Positions 12,556 through 24,973 are shown, counted from the stretch's first letter. The stretch: DNA of 64,000 nucleotides from Dipteronia dyeriana (GCA_032871835.1 CM065297.1:72651253-72715252), one strand, 5' to 3'. Numbers and translations are program-made. Notes: generated by a model not told the origin, from the letters alone.

Positions 12556-13614
12556 AAATGACTCTAGTTCACTTGTGGAATTTGTTTATTAAAGTCCAAT
12601 GGATTTATTAAAATAAGAAAAATAATATATATGCCTATGTTATGTCATTGGCGGCAAGGCTAATACATAAAAGCCTAATATATTATTATTATTTTTTTTA
12701 TTAAATTTGAATTAATTAATTTGTTGGTTAATTAATTATTTAATTAAAAGTCAAAATCTTTTTCCTAATAGGAGAAGGTCTCCTAATATTATACTATTGT
12801 TGGCAGTATAATTAATATTAAAGACAATATTTGATATATAGATAAATAAAAGGAAGTATTTATCTAGTCAAATTAGGAAGTCTTTAATATGGTCACAAGT
12901 ACACCAATGAGTTGGATTAGAAGTCTTGGTGTAGGAAAGAATTCTTTTTTGAAAAGGATTCTTGATCACTGAGTAAATCCACCTAAGAATAGGATTCTTG
13001 CCTACCAAGTAAATCCTCTTTGGGAGAGGATTTGTGAACCTATAAATATAGGTTGTAAATTTCGAGCAAGCCTTAATTTTTGGTATGAGTAGTTGTTTTT
13101 TATTTATTATTTAATTGTTGTAAAAAAAAAGAACTTCGTCCAACTCATTCTGTGAGGAATTCGGCCAAGCATAGAGTAAAGAGGAAACGTTTTTGTTTTC
13201 GATAGTACACTATTATCCTTTGCATCAAAAGGGTTTTGTGTACAACATCGATTCATGGTTCATGCAAGTTTCAATCAAATTGATTGATAATTCACAAGTG
13301 ACCGGACGTTCTTAGTTTTTCTCTTGGTGGATTATTGTGACTAACAAAGAAGAAGATTTTGTTTGTTTCCATCCTCAGGTATACAATTTAAAGAAAGGGA
13401 GCCCACACTCCTAAGTGATTTACGTTCGTGATTGGATTGGAAGATCTTACGGATTCAATTCTACGCTAGTTCAATCGTCACAAAAAAAGGTATGATACTT
13501 TTTATATACATCAATTAATCTAGGGTTAAGATTCTTGTTATTAAAAGGTAAATTTTTTAAATATCAAACCCTAATTACAGTTTTTCATGCTTTTGTTGTG
13601 CGATTTTCCCTACA
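12556..13614 (+). repeat. CopA-2 5' LTR, left-truncated
   Basis: This plus-strand CopA LTR sequence starts mid-LTR at about 12556 and ends GATTTTCCCTACA at 13614. It aligns with 3945-5202 and 50030-51323. The first half or so is missing at the junction with the gypsy-like remnant. It faces the minus CopA-1 LTR at 9745-10918, so the two LTRs form a spaced inverted repeat. Confidence 0.88.
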
Positions 13615-13616
13615 AT

Positions 13617-13628
13617 TTGTATCAGAGC
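13617..13628 (+). promoter_or_regulatory. CopA-2 primer binding site (mutated)
   Basis: The site reads TTGTATCAGAGC, one change (G to T) from the initiator-Met PBS, two bases after the LTR end. Confidence 0.88.
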
Positions 13629-13688
13629 CTGGTTGTTCCCTTGATTAATTAATGTACGTGTATGTGAATCTTTTTATTTTATTGTATA

Positions 13689-15412
13689 TGAAAAAAATAT
13701 TATGGTGTGTATAATATTAATCTAGAGGAGGAGTGAATAGATTTTAAACAAATTTACACAATTTTCGTTAAAGGTCAAGTTGACGAAAAAGCCCCTAGTT
13801 AGTTACAATAAAAACACTAGTGTAAAGATTGCTGAAATATTAAAGGCACTTGAGATATACGTGAAAACCCTCTAAATGGGAAAAACCACGGGCTGTTAAG
13901 TGCGCCACACTCGAACAACGAATCCACTGATGATAGAGGCGTTACAACCTACTCCCGGTATATAACCCACTACCACTACCTAATCCCGGTATTAAGTGAT
14001 CCTAGTTCAATTTGCTTACGCTTGAAGCAACCTACTTCCGGATGCAACGCAAGACTTACTTCTCTTTGAAGAAGAGTTAAACACCCTATGTGAATATATG
14101 ATGATATTCAAACAACAAACAAGGCTAGGGTACCTTATATGCTTATCTACGATTATGAGATGGCAATAAATGCAATCCTAGATATCAAGAGCTAAATGAC
14201 ATGTCATAAAGCTTAGCTAAACATAGAACAAACAATCCTATGAAGCTATCGTAAAAGCCAAATCAACACATGTGGTCATTAAGCATGGCAATGACTATAA
14301 TGCAATCACTAAATACAATCAATGAGTCCTAAACAAAATCTAAATTCAAAGCATAGAGATTTAGCTAGAAGTTATCAATAACAACAATCCTAACTATCAC
14401 AATACAACACTCAATCATGTCATCACAACAATCTCTAATTTGTATCTAGAAAATGTTCTAAGAAAATACAAATAATTAAAGAGATGGCTTAGCAAGCAAA
14501 ACACTTAACTTGTAAGAAGATAAGAAAGAACTTACCAAACAAGATCTGATGAAGCAACCCTATCCATTGATGCACTTTAAATGAACTTAGATGATGCAAG
14601 ATGAAGCTTTTATGCACATGGGAATGCATTGAGTGATTAAAAATGAGTTCTTGGAAGAGTTTTTCCTTTGATATTTGTTCTAAGGAAAATATATGATATT
14701 CTGAACTCTTACACGACCTTAAACCAAAGAGTTATATGTATATGAGATCCACACAAAGTGAGATCGTTTTGGAAAAAATGTTCCAGCTTCCTCTGTATGC
14801 GCTGGTGTCGTGCGTTGGTCGAGTAGCGCACCACCAGTACACAACCTAATTTTACAATAGGCGTTGGACGAGTGGCGCATCCCAGTGGCGCAACACATGC
14901 TTAAATCCTCTGAAATGTTTGCGCTAGTCGAGTAACGCAACACTAGCGCACCACCACTTTTTTCAACTGTGCGCGGGTGCAACAGCGCAACACATGCGAC
15001 GATCCACTGGAATGTTACGCTGGTGAGGTGCGCTAGTCGAGTAGCGCACCACCAGTGCAAAGCCTATTTTTAACACTCAAACACACAAAATCAATAAGTT
15101 CAAGAGTGATGAAAAATGCATCTTATTCTAATGCCTAGTATGACATAAAACTTTGATTACAAGATGCAAATAAATCAACAAGAGTCATATAAATCAAAAT
15201 GCACACAAGAATAAACACACACCATATATGAATAAGAGTTATGCATGAATATGTGGGTGTGTGCAACTATCTCTTCAAAGCAAGTAAGCACAAGAATTTT
15301 ACCTTCGGTGCTTCTCCTCTTCAGGTCTTGAGAGCCTAAACTACCCTTACATAAACCCCAAAATTGTGATTTTGTTCACGAAATAAGCTAATCAATAAAT
15401 GAGGACTTTACA
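13689..15412 (+). mobile_element. 1.72-kb TG...CA insertion with GTATA target duplication; solo LTR-like
   Basis: The segment starts TGAAAAAAATATTATGG and ends GAGGACTTTACA. Identical GTATA copies flank it at 13684-13688 and 15413-15417, and removing it rejoins the CopA-2 leader. The CTAGAGGAGG..GTGAATAG block at 13722-13740 resembles the start region of some plant copia LTRs. It contains four copies of a GC-rich dyad (GCGCTAGTCGAGTAGCGC and variants) between 14811 and 15047. There is no coding sequence, PBS or internal domain. The plus orientation is tentative. Confidence 0.75.
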
Positions 15413-16709
15413 GTATATATTCATGTTTTAGAAAGAGATGGCACTCATTGTATTCGCATATATATTTACATTGGAATGTATGGATATATATATGTTTTAT
15501 ATGTGGATTGTTATTGATCAACTTTGGTCTAGAATTTCAATGTATTTTTGTTTTGGGGTTGTAACAAGAAGGGTGGTCTATCATCACCATAATTTTCTTC
15601 TTGGTAGTTGCTAAAGTTTTTTTTTTATTTGGCTATTGTTATAAAAAAAAACTGCACTATATTGTAAGAAAAAAACTGCATTATTTTTTTATTTAAAATT
15701 ATTATGTAATACATCAAGTATCGAAGACTCGAAGGTTTGAAGAATTTGAAGCAACAGGAACAAGTTTGGGATTGTGCGAGCGAAGAGCACGCGGCCATAA
15801 TGGTTGTGGCATGGGCTGCGCAAGGCAGCCCTAAGGAAGCCATGGGCTGCGCATGGCAACCCTTTATGGGGTTGTGGCATGCGCACGCCTATGGGAGGGA
15901 GCCAAGGGTGAGCACGTCCATGGGAGGCAGCCGAGGGAATCCAAATGATGAAGGTCGCGTGAAGACTTGTTCACCAAGAAATGAGTTTTTTGTATTCCAA
16001 GACATATGTAATTTACTTGCTTTTCTAGGATGGACCAAAATTGTAGCTATTTATATTTTTGTAAATATTGCAATGTTTGTCATTGTTTGATAACATGTCA
16101 TATTGAATAGGAGTGTCACTTATATATCTCTTTTGGTATGAACATGCATTGAATGATTTAGGTATCTAATTAGCATCTAGATAACTTGGTATATCATTCT
16201 ATAGAATTCGGTCACATGCCTTAAACAATTGAGTGGGAGAAGGTGTTTCAGAACACCTACGGCCTCCAAGTTTAGTTGAGCTTTATGTTTCATGTAATGA
16301 CCTCCCAAGAGGTATTCATGAATGGAATTTAGCAAGATATTTCCTTACAAGGATAGACTAGACAATTAGCCCAAACAATATCTACTCCCAAATGAGGGAT
16401 ATCCGTGAGGGATTATATTGAAGGTCGATAACTTGGTATCACATTCAATGCAATTTTATTAATATCCTCCCAAGAATTCTTGTTAGTAAAATTGCAAGGC
16501 TAAAATTGAAAACGTTGGTTCTTATTTTAACAATTAGGTGGGACCTAGTCCAACTAGTAAATGGTGCGAACTCCCAAAAGAGGCGTGACATTTATGGGTG
16601 TTGGACCACCGTTGAATTTTAGGATCGAATTATTTTATTTAACTCAAGATAAATATTTGATAGTGCTTTATCTTGATTATTTACTTATAAAATTTTTGTT
16701 AATATAATC
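15413..16709 (+). other. CopA-2 untranslated leader
   Basis: The leader runs from the insertion to the gag ATG. No gene is supported: the longest open frame (15737-16090) begins with TTG and is not kept in frame in the sister leaders. A GC-rich block carries the stem GGGCTGC / GCAGCCC (15813-15831), also present at 47865-47883 and 51845-51863. Downstream the leader matches 52060-52720 closely. Confidence 0.75.
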
Positions 16710-17500
16710 ATGACCCCATCCCTAATCAAAATCCTAAAAGTAATACTTTAACTGATGATAATTATGTCACATGGAGAAGGAAAATTGGGTTGTTGTTGTA
16801 GGTTGAAAAACCATAAGTTTGTTCTATCTATTCCTAAACCACTTACTCCTACTAATGAATCTACTCAAGAACAAATAGATGAGTATCAGCAGTGGAAGTC
16901 TTCAGATGACATGGCAAATGTACGTTACATTGTGACCATCATCTCCGACATGTTGCAACAGCAACAAGAAGGAATGGAGACTGCTGCTGATATAATGATG
17001 TTTCTATAGGAGGTGTTAGCTATGAGGTATAGGACGACTAAGAGAGAGGCAGTGATTGCTTTCATGAATCTCATGATGAAACCTGGATAGGCTGTGAAAG
17101 ATCACATGATGAAAGTCATAGCACATCTCAACATTGCTGAATTGAATGATGCTGAGATAGATGGTGAGACGAAAATTGACATAATCGTCAACTCACTATC
17201 AGATTCCTTTGATCAGTTTAAGTTGGACTACACCTTGAACAATAAGGAATACACCTTGCAAGGCCTGATGCAAGATGTTCAAAGAACCAAGAAAATCCTT
17301 GTGAAAGGCAAGGGTTAAGAGATTCATATGCTTGGTAAGTTGCTATTGTTAAAGACACGTAAGAAGGTCAAGAGACAACAGAAGAAAAACTACTTGGGCC
17401 TTCTTAGAAGGAGACCAAGAAAGTAACCAAGATCAAAGGGAAGTTTTTCCTTTGTGGTGAAAAGGGTCAAAGGAATAGATTGAATAAGAATGAATTCAAT
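16710..17500 (+). pseudogene. CopA-2 gag (frameshifted, knuckle deleted)
   Basis: The ATG at 16710 opens MTPSLIKILK. A frameshift follows within 15 codons; the gag frame continues as the block ending near 17009 and a second block at 17094-17318 (HMMKVIAHLNIAEL, DSFDQFKLDYTLNN). Near 17450-17490 the zinc knuckle starts as FFLCGEKG, then jumps straight to NKNEFNLHLGNG. The rest of the knuckle and the protease active-site segment are therefore deleted. CopA-5 lost the same region with a different breakpoint. Confidence 0.82.
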
Positions 17501-18580
17501 TTGCATTTAGGCAATGGAGCGTTGGTGTTTACTAGTGTATTGGGAGATATTAGAATCATTTTAGATACTTATAGGTATTTAGTTTAAATAAATGTTTATT
17601 ATGTACCACAATTCAAGAGGAATTTAATTTCGGTCTCTTGTCTAAATAAATTTGGATATTCGGTTACTTTTAAAAAAGGTTTTATTATTAGTAAAAATAA
17701 CAAATTTGTTTGTAATGGTACATTGGAAAATGGTTTATTCTACTTGTATAGAAATATCTCTCACCTGTTAGATATGGAATCAACTAAACCTAATCATAAA
17801 AGAGTAAAATTATCAAAAGATGAAATCAACGTATGGCATTAGCGCCTACGTCTTATTAACCTTAATAGGATTAAAATATTGGTTAGTGATAGACCCTAAG
17901 TGACTTAAAGGTTAATGATCTACAAACCTGTGAATCTTGTTTGGAAGGTAAAATAACCAAAAGATCGTTTACGACCAAAGGCACAAGAGCAATCGAATGT
18001 TAAGGATTGATACACACTAATGTGTGTGGACCTATGAGCATTCAAGCTAGAAGTGGATATGAGTACTTCATCACTTTCACAGATGATCACTCAAGATTTG
18101 GCTACATGTATCTCATGAGACATAAGTCGGATGCTTTTGACACGTTCAAAGCATTTAAAGCTAACATGGAAAATAAACTTGAGAAACGCATAAAAATCTT
18201 GAGGTCTGATCGTGGTGGAGAATATCTATCTTGTGAGTTTCAGCAATATCTTATTGATAATGGGATAATTTCTCATTTTTAGGCACCAGGTAAACCTCAA
18301 TAAAATGGGGTGGCAAAAAGGAGAAATATAACTCTTTTGGACATTGTTAGGTCTATGTTGAGTTATTCAATGCTTCCTAATTTTTTTTTGGGATATTCTT
18401 TACAAATTGCTATGTACATTTTAAATAATGTACCATCTAAGTCAGTTCCTAAAACACCGCATGAGTTATGAACCGGGTGAAAGCCTAGTTTATAACGCTT
18501 AAGGATATTTAGATGTCCTGCGCTTGTGTTAAACGAAAAGACAAAAAAGATGGAGTCTCGTTCAGCAACATGCATATTTG
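17501..18580 (+). pseudogene. CopA-2 GAG-pre-integrase and integrase (catalytically null)
   Basis: The GAG-pre-integrase region (17500-17930) carries several stops. The integrase core 18007-18282 is open for 91 codons. The first catalytic Asp is Asn (HTNVCGP), the second is present (RSDRGGEY), and the catalytic Glu is Lys (GVAKRRN at about 18308-18330). Two of the three DD35E residues are therefore gone, apart from other stops. The integrase of an intact element would insert cDNA into the chromosome. Confidence 0.83.
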
Positions 18581-20468
18581 AGGGTATCCAAAGGGAACAA
18601 AAGGATATTATTTCTATAGTCCATCAGATCTTAAAGTATTTGTTTTGACAAATGCTAAATTTCTAGAAGAGGATTATATGAATAATTTTGAGCCTAAAAG
18701 TAGAACTGTCCTGAATGAGCTTTCAGGAGATACAATTCCATAAGAGGTTTCACAACCAAGCCCAATTGTAAGTTCCGTACCAACACAAGATCAACAATTT
18801 ACCATACCTCGTCATAGTGGGAGGGTTAGTAGACAATCCGAGAGATACATTGGTTTAGGAGAATCTATAGAGAATCTTCTAGACAACAATGATCCCTATA
18901 CGTACAGGGAAGTAATGGTAGATGTTGATTGTCGCCATTGGCAAAAGGCAATGCAAATCCAAAATTGAATCTATGTTGGAAAATAAAGTCAGGTCTCTTG
19001 TAGACTTGCCTAAATGGATAAAACCCATCGGGTACAAGCGGGTATACAAGAGGAAAAGAGGAATGGATGGAAAGGTAAAAACCATTAAAGCTAGATTGGT
19101 AGATAAAGGTTATACACAGAAGGAAGGTATCGATTATGAAGAAACCTTTTCTCATGTGGCCATGCTTAAATCCATTAGGATACTCTTATCCATTACGACA
19201 TCTCTAGATCTAGAGATTTGGAAAATGGATGTCAAGACGACTTTCCTTAATGGAAGTCTTGACGAAAGCATCTATATGATGTAACCAGAAGAATTCATTG
19301 AAAAAGGCTATGAGGAAAGGGTATGCAAGTTGCAAAGATCCATATAAGGATTGAAGCAAGCATCCAGATTCTGGAACATAAGGTTCGATAAATCCATGAA
19401 AAGTTTTGGATTTATTCAAAACCTTGACTAACCAAGTGTATACAAAAGGATTAATGGTGACAAGTTGGTTTTCCTAGTTCTTTATGTTGATGATATGCTA
19501 CTCATCGGAAACGATGTAGGTGTATTGACATCAGTAGAAGAATGGTTAGCAAAACAATTTGATATGAAAGACTTAGATGAAGCAAGTTATATTCTTGATA
19601 TCCAAGTTATAAGCGATAGAAAGAATAGAACGGTTGCATTATCCCAAGCTTCATACATAGATAAAATATTGTCTAGGTTTTCCATGCAAGATTCCAAGAA
19701 AGGTATGTTAACTTTCAGACATTGAATCAAATTTTCTAAGGACCAAGTTCCTAAGAATGAGCATGAAGAGAAATTCATGAGCAGGGTTCCGTATGCATCG
19801 ACAATTGGATGTCTCATGTATGCAATGCTCTGTACTAGTTCAGATATTTGTTTTGTTGTGGGTATAGTTAGAAGGTTTCAATCGAAGCCTTGTCCTGATC
19901 ATTGGACGACAGTCAAGCATATTTTCAAGTATATCAGGAGAACAAGAGATTATATGCTTGTATACACTAGAGAGGATTTAATTCCCGTTGGGTATACAGA
20001 TTCTGATTTTTAGTCAGATTCTGACTCCAGTAGCAGGATCTGTGTTTACAATTGAAGGAGGGGCAGTCATGTGGAGGAGTATAAAGCAATCTTGTATTGC
20101 TGATTCCACCATGGAATTGTTGCCGCATGCGAGACTACTAAAGAGGCTTTCTGGCTCCGCCAATTCTAGATTGACTTGGAAGTGGTTCCTGATATGAATA
20201 AGCAGATCACTTTCTATTGTGACAATAGTGGAGCAGTGTCTAATTCGAGAGAACCAAGAAGTCATAAGAAAGGGAAACACATTGAAAGAAAGTATCACCT
20301 TCTGAGGGAAATTATGCATAGAAGTGAGGTGACGATTACCAAGATAGCGTCAACAGATAATTTACCGGATCCCTTTACAAAGTCTCTTCCACAAAAGAGT
20401 TTTAATGGGCATCAGAAGAATATGGGGAAGAAAGATATGACACATTTGCTATGGAGCAAGTGGGAGAT
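18581..20468 (+). pseudogene. CopA-2 reverse transcriptase-RNase H (decayed)
   Basis: The RT N-part (18922-19284) has KRKRGMDGK, DKGYTQKEGIDYEETFS and the first catalytic Asp in WKMDVKTTFLNG. The next stop is a TAA at a Gln codon, a C-to-T change. The RT C-part (19465-19725) has the intact LYVDDMLLIG. RNase H begins at about 19777 (SRVPYAST..) and runs with stops to the tail TDNLPDPFTKSLPQKSF near 20345-20400. AAGTGGGAGAT at 20458-20468 is the polypurine tract. Confidence 0.85.
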
Positions 20469-21219
20469 TGTTGGGATTATGCTGGATAGCAAGAGTATAA
20501 TAATGTATTTGATAAAATTTTCATAATAATAATTTGATTCTAGTATAACAAATTTTATAGCATTTATAGATTAATTATTATAATTGTCAAAAGTAAATAA
20601 TCATAAGGCTAAAAGACAATAAGAAAAGATGAATTATTCATACATCTATATATGTATGAGGTAGAAACAATTCTTTAGTTAGTCTTGAATAATATTCACA
20701 ACTTAAGATAAAGGTTAGGCACCATTATCTTGTCAAAGTTGTAGATTCTTTTGCCTGCATTTGAGTGGAATCAAATGTGTTATGTTGAGTCTAAAATCAT
20801 CGAAGTGTGGTGTCTTTGGGTAAAAGAATCTAGTGCACTGGGTGCATTGAATTGGATCACAGTGAAATACTTTATCTAGAACCGTTAATGGATGAAAGTT
20901 TTCACTTGAAGACAATCGGAGAGTCTATCTTAATCCTGAGATAAATGATGGACTTATGGTTGCAAGTGTTATCATTTGAGTTATCAATGAGTACGATTAT
21001 ATAGCATAGTCTATCCTCGATAGTTTGGTGGTAATCATTTTTTAATCGATAGAGGACTTCATTTATTGATTTGGACATCGTGGCTCCATTTATTAAATGA
21101 GAGTAGAATATCTTCGTATGGATGCTTTGAGGTATTGGGTATTAAATCTTAACGTTAAGTTTTCAATAGTGTCTATTGAAACATGGTTTCTGGACAAGTC
21201 AAAATATCCAAATTCAAAT
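20469..21219 (+). repeat. CopA-2 3' LTR, first 0.75 kb
   Basis: It starts TGTTGGGATTATGCTGG directly after the polypurine tract and matches the first part of the 48889 LTR, including the TTAACGTTAA palindrome and hairpin near 21150-21183. At about 21219 it switches to CopB sequence. The last 74 bases of a CopA LTR reappear at 36897-36970, so the CopB material lies inside this LTR, with the middle of the LTR missing. Confidence 0.85.
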
Positions 21220-22321
21220 ACTTAGATAAATGATCTAGTAAAAATAAAATAATCTTATTATTTTATCTTCACCTAAATCCATATATCAACTAATACCCTC
21301 CAGTTAATAGGTTATTAATAATTCATAATTATCGATATAATTAAATAATCTAACTATTTAATTAATTTAACTATTAACATTCATTAATTAAATAATCTAA
21401 TTATTTAATTAATTCCCGAATAAACACGTGTCACTTTTGTAACACAATTAATTGGACAATCCAATTTATTAACCGTGACCCTTGTTACCTAAATCGATCG
21501 GGCTAGCAAGGGGACCTAATGGACCCACAGTCTTTTGAGGTCCAATAATCCTCAGAATCGTTAATTAAACTCTTTAATAAATATTCCTTGATTATTAACT
21601 CTGGTGTTATTCCACTAAAAACCCAAAGTTGCACTATCTCAACTATAGACGCTTTTACACAGACCTATACAACTCGGTGTCTATCGATATAGCTATTACA
21701 CAAGATGTGATCCTCTGCCATAGTTCATAATTAGGGCTGGGTCATAATGTCCGCTATACCCCTCTAATTAAATATATCTTATAAGTACCATTGATTCTCT
21801 AATGGACAATAAATCCTATTTCCTTAAGGAATTAGGAGAGCGCTAATATTGTCCAAGCCCCGAATCAACCTTTAAAGGAACTACCATCTACTTCTCACAA
21901 GAAAGACTGGATTCCACTATCGTGTACAAACCTTCCCAGCCACAAGCCAAACCGCAATCCCAACATATGGAGCATATTGATCGGGAACAGCATCCGACCT
22001 CACCCATGGTATATCAAAGACAACGATCTAACCTGAAGGAGTCGATAGGACACTCGGGATTAAGATCACCTACATATAGCCATCAGTAGTTGATATATAT
22101 GTATCTCATCGGTAAACGGATCTCGGTGAGAGATTTATATAGATCATGGCCCAGTCCTATATGATCATATCATACAAGGTGCCTCCATTCCCATATCTCA
22201 TATGAATGATTCAGGATAGAATCAACGTACATTACGGAATGGACCACAGCTATAGATTAACCACAAATAAAGTACCCAGCTTTATTTGTAATCTATGGAC
22301 TCTTTAGATTGCATATCTTTT
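21220..22321 (-). repeat. CopB LTR fragment, inverted
   Basis: This segment is the reverse complement of about 22905-23975 over roughly 1.08 kb (for example the blocks around 21480-21560 and 23680-23770). It is an internal part of the CopB LTR in inverted orientation, lacking the first 190 bases or so of the LTR. It ends exactly where a CopB RNase H fragment begins, at an 11-bp perfect palindrome. No coding content is seen. Confidence 0.88.
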
Positions 22322-22329
22322 CCACACCA

Positions 22330-22715
22330 TTGTGTGGAAAAGTATCAAGCAATCTTGCATTGCTGACTCCACCATGGAAACTGAATATGTAGCCGCCTGT
22401 GAAGCTGCTGAAGAGGCTGTTTGTCTCCGTAATTTTTTGAGTTATCTGAAAATTGTTCCGGATATGGATAAGCCCATCACACTTTATTGTGATAACAGTG
22501 CTGCTGTGGCTAATTCCAAAGAACCTAGAAGCCACAATTAAGGAAAACATATAGAGAGATAGTGCAGAGAGGAGATGTGATCGTCACAAAGATAGCCTCA
22601 CAAGACAATCATGCTGATCCATTACGAAGACCTTACCGGCTAAAGTGTTTTCGGGACACCTAGATGGTCTAGGGTTACGAAACATGCCTCACATGCTTTA
22701 GTGCAAGTGGGAGAT
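22330..22715 (+). pseudogene. CopB RNase H C-terminal fragment and polypurine tract
   Basis: The plus strand encodes the end of a copia RNase H: WKSIKQSCIADSTMETEYVA with the catalytic Glu, LYCDNSAAVANSKEPRSH with an Asp, then a small deletion and stop. Degraded tail sequence follows to GTGGGAGAT before the LTR at 22716. Similar to but distinct from CopA, it is the 3' remnant of a different copia family. Confidence 0.86.
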
Positions 22716-24096
22716 TGTTGGGGTTTATGCCCTAAAGATGTAATTTTTAAATGGATTTGTGAAATTAAAAAAAAAAGGAAAGTTCAATTAATTCTTGTTG
22801 TGTAATTTATTTTATAAACTTGTGCATATATTAACATCCTAGATTGCTTGATGTAATCTCGAACTATGTATATGAGTGTCATATACAGATGGATATAATA
22901 AGAGACGTGCAATCTAAAGAGTCCATAGATAACAAATAAAGTTGGGTACTTTATTTGTGGTTAATCTATAGCTGTGGTCCATTTCATAATGTACGGTGAT
23001 TCTATCTTGAATTAGACATATGAGATATGGGAAACGAGGCACCTTGTATGATGTGATCATATATGACTGGGCTATGATCTATATGAATCTCTCACCAGGA
23101 TCCGTTTACTGATGAGATTCATATATATCAACAAATGCTGCCAATATATGAGTGATCTTAATTTTGAGTGTCTTATTGAATCCTTTAGGTTAGATCGCGG
23201 TCTTTGATATACCATGGTTGAGGTCGGATGTAATTCCTGATCAAAATACTCTGTATGTTGGGATTACGGTTTGGCTTGTGGCTGGGAAGGTTTGAACACA
23301 ATAGTGGAATCCACTCCTTCTTGTGAGAAGTAGATGGTTGTTCCCTTAAGGGTTGATTCGGGGCTTGGATAATATGAGCGCTCTCCTAATTTCGTGAGGA
23401 AATAGGATTTATTGTCCATTAGAGAATCAATGGTACTTAAAGGATATATCTAATTAGAGGGGTATAACACACATTATGACTCAGCTCTAATTATGAACTA
23501 CTGTGGAGGATCACACCATATGTAATTGCTATATCGATGGTCACCGAGTTGTATCTATCGCGTAAAAGCGTTTGCAATTGAGAGAGTGCAGCTTCGGGTT
23601 TTTAGTGGAATAACACTGGAGTTAATAATCAATGAATATTAATTAAAGAGTTTAATTAATGATTCTATGGATTATTGGAGCTCAAAATACTATAGGTCCA
23701 TTAAGTCCCCTTGCTAGCCCGATAGATTTGGGTAACAAGGGTCACGGTTAATTAATTGGATTGTCCAATTAATTGTGTTACGAAAGTGACATTTATTTGT
23801 TCTGGAATTAATTGAAAAATGAGATTATTTAATTTATAAATAATGGTGATTAAATAAATTAAATATTGAGATTATTTAATTTTGTTATTAATCAATAAAT
23901 TGAGGGTGTTAGTTGATATTTGATTTTGAACAAAATAAGATAATATGATTATTTTATTTTTTAAATTAAATATTTCAAATTGAATTTAAAATGTCTAAAT
24001 TCAAAAACAAATATTTAATTATCTATTAAAGATATGAGATATTTTGAAGGTTTGAAAATCAAATATAGTTATTATGAGTTTTATTGAAAGATAATT
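22716..24096 (+). repeat. CopB 3' LTR, left part (split by Gyp-1)
   Basis: It starts TGTTGGGGTTTATGCCC after the polypurine tract and is interrupted at 24096 by Gyp-1. The remainder is 36150-36896, giving a rebuilt length of about 2.13 kb. No gene lies inside. Much of it pairs with the inverted copy at 21220-22321. Confidence 0.88.
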
Positions 24097-24971
24097 TGTT
24101 GTATGTAAATTTTACCAAGCATACACGTCATTGACAGGAAGGAAAAAATAGCCAGGTGGACGCCCAAATGGGCATCCGGGAAATATCCTATACGGCATCA
24201 TTAAAGAGAAGAAAGCCCGAGTAAGTATATACTGAATAAAACCTACTCGGGATCAGCTAACAGCACTCGGGACTGGTTAAACTACGCTTCTACTCGGGCT
24301 CAAACGGTGCTACTCGGGACCATCAGGTATTGCTCTTACTCGGGAATAAATACGACTCGAGTAAGAACTTGGTGCTTATTTCAAAGGAATTAAGTCATTA
24401 AATACCCGAAGATATCCATCAGGAAGGAATCCCAAATAAAATGGAACATTTAAGTTAGAAGAGTCCCCAATCAGGAAATAACTTGATTACTTTACGAAGA
24501 CTACATTCTTATAAGGAAACAAGTCCAAATTGAACGGCACTACTAGAATCCCACTCGATTTCCATAAGAGACTCCAAAACAATAAAGAAGACGAATCGCC
24601 CTCAAGAAAGTAACCGAATCACAATTAAATACAAAGATCCTGTATTACTTGTACAAGGCAGATTAGGGTTCTATAAACATATAAATAGACCCATAATCTC
24701 GTCCAAAATATATAGGCGATATAGCATACAGCAATCACAGTAAATACAGAGAGAAAAAAGAGAGATCGAGAGCTTGTAAAACATCTTATTCTCTTAGTGG
24801 ATTTTGGCTTGGTTGATCTTTTAACCACCCGTGGATGTTTCTCCGGCCATCGGAGTTTTACCACGTAAAATTTATCTTTGTTACTCTCTCTGCATCTCTT
24901 TCTCTTTGATTCAATAGCTGAAATCCAATTCTTGTTGGCTTTTCTGGCATAATCCAGAAACGACGTCAACA
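24097..24971 (+). repeat. Gyp-1 5' LTR
   Basis: 875 bp, TG...CA. The U3 part (24215-24365) carries about six CTCGGG/CCCGAG hexamers. A TATAAATA box lies at 24680-24687. The end is fixed by the PBS two bases downstream and by alignment with the 3' LTR and Gyp-2. Confidence 0.95.
24680..24687 (+). promoter_or_regulatory. Putative TATA box of the Gyp LTR
   Basis: TATAAATA is conserved at the same LTR position in the Gyp-1 3' LTR (35852-35859) and, inverted, in Gyp-2 (62179-62186). It is predicted to set the U3/R boundary of the genomic transcript. Confidence 0.6.
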
Positions 24972-24973
24972 AT

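Noticed and set aside
14719..15060. Minus-strand open frame over the GC-rich dyads
   Set aside because: The frame length is a by-product of the CpG-rich repeat array in a non-coding LTR-like insertion.
15737..16090. Possible 117-codon leader gene in CopA-2 (similar frames at 48011-47769 and near 51710-52010)
   Set aside because: The frame starts with TTG, not ATG. The sister leaders carry indels that break or shift the frame, and only the hairpin-rich nucleotide sequence is conserved.
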